Assembly (NCBI GenBank): GCA_946481615.1
Contig: CAMLOR010000146.1
Span: 1-8,238, forward strand
DNA length: 8,238 nt
Reading direction: 5' to 3'
From: an uncultured Aquimonas sp.
Lineage (GTDB): Bacteria; Pseudomonadota; Gammaproteobacteria; Xanthomonadales; Xanthomonadaceae
The notes under the pieces were generated by a model that made no database searches, was not told where the DNA came from, and was given only the letters and a program-made list of their open reading frames with translations. This document shows positions 6,401 to 8,238 of the stretch, one piece after another. Made by a program: the position numbers and the translations under genes. The stretch's first letter is position 1. Each line of letters starts with the position of its first letter.

Positions 6401-7720
6401 GCGCATCGCGGCCGCGCCGGCGCCCAGCAGCACGAGTTCGACGCGCTCGGGCAATCGCTGCAGAAGTTCCGCGATCAGCGCTTCGCCTTTTCCGCCATGG
6501 ATGCGGCCCGGCACGACGATGCGCAGCACGTCGCGTTGCGCATCGGATTCGATGCGCGGCGGCGTGGCGCCCCACGGCGCGAGGCCATGTTCGATGACCG
6601 TCCACGGCCGCTCGCGCAGCGCCGGTTCGATGCGCTGCAGGTTCTCCATCACGCCGCGCGAAGGCGCGATCAGGCGTGCATCCGCATCGGCCAACGCCAC
6701 CGCGTACGCGGCCCGCAAGGCGCGCCAGCTGGCCGGCTCGCGATGAGGAAACTCGAACTGCCCGCCCGCCGCCAGCACGGCCGGCTCCATTCCGGCAGGC
6801 GAAAAATCCTGCACCGCATCGCCGAAATCGGCATGCAGGCGCGGCCACACCGGGTAGTAATCGTGCGTCACCACCGCCGTGGGCAGGCGCGTGCGCAGCG
6901 CATCGAGCGCGTGCCCGATCAGCGAGGACACGATCACCGCGCCCACGCTGAAATCGCGCAGCACCGTTTCGAGGTGGGCGCGGTATTCGGGGGAATGGAT
7001 GACGGTGTCCGCGATGGGCGCCGCCAGCGGCCAGCGTCGCAGCGGCGGCGCCTGCAGATCCGCGAACAGTTCGAGCGTTTCGCCGTAGCGCTTGCGCGAC
7101 GAACTGCCGCGCGCGACGAGCACCAGATGCCGGCGCTGTTCGTCGCCTTGGGCGAGATCCTGCACGAAGCGCTGCGCGCCGCCGCCCCAGCCGTGCAGCA
7201 CGTGCAGCACGACGGGCCGGCCGTCGAGCCCGAACGCGGGCAGGGCTTCGGGCAGGACCTGCGCGCGTTCGACCACGTCCTCGACGATCTCGCCGCTGCC
7301 GTCGATCGACAGGTGGTCCAGCGTGCCGAACACGTCACTGCCGCGCACGGCGCGGTGATAACTGAATTCGCGGCACCAGCCCGTGGCCGGCACCACCTCG
7401 CGATCGGACGCCGCCCAGCAGCGCGCATCCAGCGCCAGGCCCGCGCCCATCGGCGAGAGCACCGTGAATTGCGGGGCTGCCGCGGCTGCGCGCCGCAGAC
7501 GTTCGAAGGCCTGCGGCGGGAGGCGGGTGCCGCGTGCGAGCACGATGACATCCCGCCCGGCCGTGCGCTCGTCGAGCAGCGCCTGTCGCGCGTCGCCCGC
7601 CGCGGTTTCGATGAGGTCCATTCCCGGCGGGGCCACGAAGGCCGGATCCTGGCCGGACGCGGCGCCGTACACACACAGCAGGGGCGCGGGCGCGCGATCC
7701 GGGGACGAAGCGTGGCTCAA
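3482..7720 (-). CDS. Multidomain glycosyltransferase: GT2-like remnant, GT4, coiled coil, GT2, GT4-like
   Basis: This protein of about 1412 residues (numbered from TTG 7720) probably builds a surface glycan from nucleotide sugars at the inner membrane face. Residues 30-150 resemble a decayed GT2 domain (D57-VIVLARGT). Residues 170-540 form a GT4 domain with HGWGGG at 176-181, GRIHGGKG near Lys411, and E478/E486 in exact E-x7-E spacing. Residues 580-700 form an Arg/Glu/Ala coiled coil ending in SWRLTRPLR, a motif common in linkers of large glycosyltransferases. Residues 788-1040 form a GT2 domain: SIIVPVYN from 789, DDGSSD from 823, LNND with Asp873, and YYED with Glu972-Asp973. Residues 1050-1412 form a second GT4-like domain with PDHDSGSLR and GAGVKGKVN ending at 1333. 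The frame stays open to an ATG at 7816, but that extension is Arg-rich and covers a promoter-like GATAAT. TTG 7720 has GGA 6 nt upstream, so I prefer it. No signal peptide or membrane helix is evident. The acceptor and sugars are unknown, and no polysaccharide cluster is visible. Confidence 0.92.
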   Translation of the reverse strand: MSHASSPDRAPAPLLCVYGAASGQDPAFVAPPGMDLIETAAGDARQALLDERTAGRDVIVLARGTRLPPQAFERLRRAAAAAPQFTVLSPMGAGLALDARCWAASDREVVPATGWCREFSYHRAVRGSDVFGTLDHLSIDGSGEIVEDVVERAQVLPEALPAFGLDGRPVVLHVLHGWGGGAQRFVQDLAQGDEQRRHLVLVARGSSSRKRYGETLELFADLQAPPLRRWPLAAPIADTVIHSPEYRAHLETVLRDFSVGAVIVSSLIGHALDALRTRLPTAVVTHDYYPVWPRLHADFGDAVQDFSPAGMEPAVLAAGGQFEFPHREPASWRALRAAYAVALADADARLIAPSRGVMENLQRIEPALRERPWTVIEHGLAPWGATPPRIESDAQRDVLRIVVPGRIHGGKGEALIAELLQRLPERVELVLLGAGAAAMRFFGQRGVHVVLDYRRDDLPAELARLRPDAALLASTVAETYSYLLSELWSLGVPVLATKLGSFAERIEDGRTGLLFAPQADALAALLERLRDDRAALAALRAAPPPALRSLEAMASDYRTALPLGGPHGPRTCVRTDARAARQARELRVAQAALAQATARLAEQQADLERRAEWAHTQERLARERTAWARSAQAEAERTAQLNRELDREVHARGAWAQSLIADVERLQELVVSEQKRLEAEVERERANVAIERERIESILRSASWRLTRPLRFARRTLTAAPVRAAFQVRRARSIAGRLLRSMKTRGALGTLRRVREEFRPQQPATGFLLPSQEDTALPVLRAVAAPRASIIVPVYNHFHHTRTCLQALAACSDATPFEVIVVDDGSSDETQERLQSLEGLRYVRNRQNLGFIGACNAGAAQARSEFLIFLNNDTAAQPGWIDALLRTFDEHDRVGLAGAKLVYPDGRLQEAGGIVFSDASGWNYGRFDDPADPRYNYVREVDYCSGAAIAIRKDLFDGFGGFDPHYTPAYYEDTDLAMKVRTAGLRVLYQPASVVVHFEGVTSGTDTAGTGTKRFQVVNQQKFLERWREALATHPAPGTDIALAREHRAKKRVLIIDATTPQPDHDSGSLRLVNCMRVMKSEGHAVAFFADNRAWIEKYTADLQQLGVEVLWHPFLADPVRWFRENGSRFDLVFISRHYVASSYLGLVRLHAPQARLVFDTVDLHYLREQREAELTGRADLMHAADVTRTRELALIRSSDITLVVSPVERELLAREAPGARVEILSNVHEVFGRRRDYAQREGLVFMGGFAHPPNTDAVTWFVREVFPRVRDALPDIVFHILGSKPGEAVLALAREPGVVVEGFVEDIAPFMDGCRVAVAPLRYGAGVKGKVNMSMSYGQPVVATPIAIEGMHAQAGRDVLVAEDADGFARDVVRAYTDAALWTTLSDNGIENVRRHFSFEAAREAVRRLFD

Positions 7721-7726
7721 AGCGAT

Positions 7727-7729
7727 TCC
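7727..7729 (-). promoter_or_regulatory. Weak ribosome binding site supporting the TTG start at 7720
   Basis: On the minus strand, GGA lies 6 nt before TTG 7720 (CGGAATCGCT then TTG). It is short but well spaced. It is the main sequence support for choosing this start over the upstream ATG at 7816. Confidence 0.35.
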
Positions 7730-7756
7730 GGGCAAGGCAGGCGGTGCAAGACCTGA

Positions 7757-7762
7757 ATTATC
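7757..7762 (-). promoter_or_regulatory. Candidate -10 box for the glycosyltransferase gene
   Basis: The minus strand reads GGGATAATTC, and GATAAT is one base from TATAAT. It is one of the few AT-rich patches in the window. Transcription would begin near 7750, leaving a leader of about 30 nt before TTG 7720. No matching -35 is seen at the expected distance (GGCGGC there). If real, it argues against the ATG at 7816 being the start. Confidence 0.4.
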
Positions 7763-7820
7763 CCTTGCCCGGCCCGCGCGCCGCCACCTGCGGCCCGCCC
7801 GCCGCCCCGGGGCCATCCGC

Positions 7821-7826
7821 TACACT
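7821..7826 (+). promoter_or_regulatory. Candidate -10 box for mrcB
   Basis: TACACT lies in GCTACACTCGCC, a -10-like arrangement (TAnnnT). The predicted start near 7833 would give a leader of about 24 nt before the TTG at 7857. No good -35 is seen. It is about 58 bp from the divergent GATAAT candidate, so the two promoters would face away from each other within a compact region. Confidence 0.4.
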
Positions 7827-7856
7827 CGCCGCGGTTTTTCGCCTCCGGGCCCCGAT

Positions 7857-8238
7857 TTGCCCCCTCGCAATAAGACTCCCGCAGCCCCCTCCCGCTGGAA
7901 GCCCTGGCTCAAGCGCCTGTTGCCCTGGGCATTGGCCGTGGCGGGCCTGATGGCGGGCTTCCTCGTGCCCTACGTCTGGTATCTCGATCAGCGCGTGCAG
8001 GCCGAGTTCGAGGGCCTGGAATGGCAGGTGCCCACGCGCGTGCTGGCACGCCCGCTGGAGCTCGAGCCCGGCCTGCCGATGTCGCCCGAGGCGCTGGAGC
8101 TCGAACTGATCGCCGCGCGCTTCCTCGACGACGGCGACGGCACGCGCCCCGGCACTTTCGAGCGCGACGGCGCGCAGTTCGCGATCGGCACGCGCGGCTT
8201 CCTCGACGTCGACGGCAGCGTGCCGCCGCAGCGGCTCG
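7857..8238 (+). CDS. mrcB: Penicillin-binding protein 1B, N-terminal part; 3' end outside window
   Basis: PBP1B is a bifunctional class A enzyme that polymerises glycan strands from lipid II and cross-links peptidoglycan peptides in the periplasm. Only about 127 codons are visible. The N-terminus is short, basic and Pro-rich (MPPRNKTPAAPSRWKPWLKR). A signal-anchor helix follows at about residues 21-42 (LLPWALAVAGLMAGFLVPYVWY), then YLDQRVQAEFEGLEWQVPTR and VLARPLELEPGL. This matches the start of the UB2H domain of PBP1B, which in E. coli reads WQLPAAVYGR..NLEPDM and binds the lipoprotein activator LpoB. The glycosyltransferase and transpeptidase domains lie beyond the window. No in-frame ATG exists before residue 32, which is inside the membrane helix, so TTG 7857 is the best start; CGGG lies 7 nt upstream. 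The gene is divergent from the glycosyltransferase. PBP1A is less likely because of the UB2H-like segment. Confidence 0.85.
   Translation, partial: MPPRNKTPAAPSRWKPWLKRLLPWALAVAGLMAGFLVPYVWYLDQRVQAEFEGLEWQVPTRVLARPLELEPGLPMSPEALELELIAARFLDDGDGTRPGTFERDGAQFAIGTRGFLDVDGSVPPQRL

Noticed and set aside
2753..7756. A plus-strand open frame of more than 1600 codons crossing the kinase end and the whole glycosyltransferase
   Set aside because: It is unusually long, but its product is His/Arg/Ala-rich with no domain, it overlaps two clearly real genes, and it translates the intergenic repeat as VIPAKAGIQ. GC-driven codon bias in the opposing gene explains the lack of stops.
7721..7816. N-terminal extension of the glycosyltransferase to the ATG at 7816
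   Set aside because: The extra 32 residues are Arg-rich and unlike the start of a cytoplasmic enzyme, cover a GATAAT promoter-like box, and leave only 40 bp to the divergent mrcB start. It is not formally excluded.

Overview
The window is strongly GC-rich and almost fully coding. It looks like chromosomal DNA from a gammaproteobacterium, most likely in or near the Xanthomonadales (Lysobacter/Luteimonas type). This rests on a RelA-type (p)ppGpp synthetase C-terminus, a PBP1B-type N-terminus with a UB2H-like domain, G/C-ending codons throughout, and a palindromic repeat of the ATTCCCGC...GCGGGAAT class that is common in proteobacterial intergenic regions. The taxonomic placement is inference.

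Layout: (1) 1-539, plus strand: the 3' end of relA, covering the Cys-containing zinc-finger-like region and the ACT domain. (2) 559-3393, plus strand, 19 bp after relA: a complete transmembrane Ser/Thr protein kinase. It has a PknB-like catalytic domain, a long Arg/Asp-rich linker, one membrane helix, and a predicted periplasmic region of about 4.5 copies of a roughly 100-residue TPR-like module. (3) 3394-3481: an 88-bp gap between convergent genes, almost entirely filled by a clean palindromic repeat and a decayed copy in opposite orientation. (4) 3482-7720, minus strand (possible start as far out as 7816): a giant multidomain glycosyltransferase. Its order is a degenerate GT2-like N-terminal segment, a GT4 domain with an E-x7-E motif, a coiled coil, an intact GT2 domain, and a second GT4-like domain. 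(5) 7721-7856: a short divergent promoter region. (6) 7857-8238, plus strand: the start of mrcB (PBP1B), cut by the window end.

How the genes relate: relA and the kinase are codirectional and close enough to be co-transcribed. An extended -10-like motif also sits just ahead of the kinase ATG and could give a leaderless transcript. The glycosyltransferase and PBP1B are divergent and both act on the cell envelope, so they may share upstream regulatory DNA, but no direct link is visible. Long open frames antisense to the kinase and the glycosyltransferase are GC-driven shadows. No CRISPR array, tRNA, rRNA, IS element or defence system was seen. The most unusual items are the repeat-rich sensor kinase, the architecture of the glycosyltransferase, and the REPIN-like element between them.
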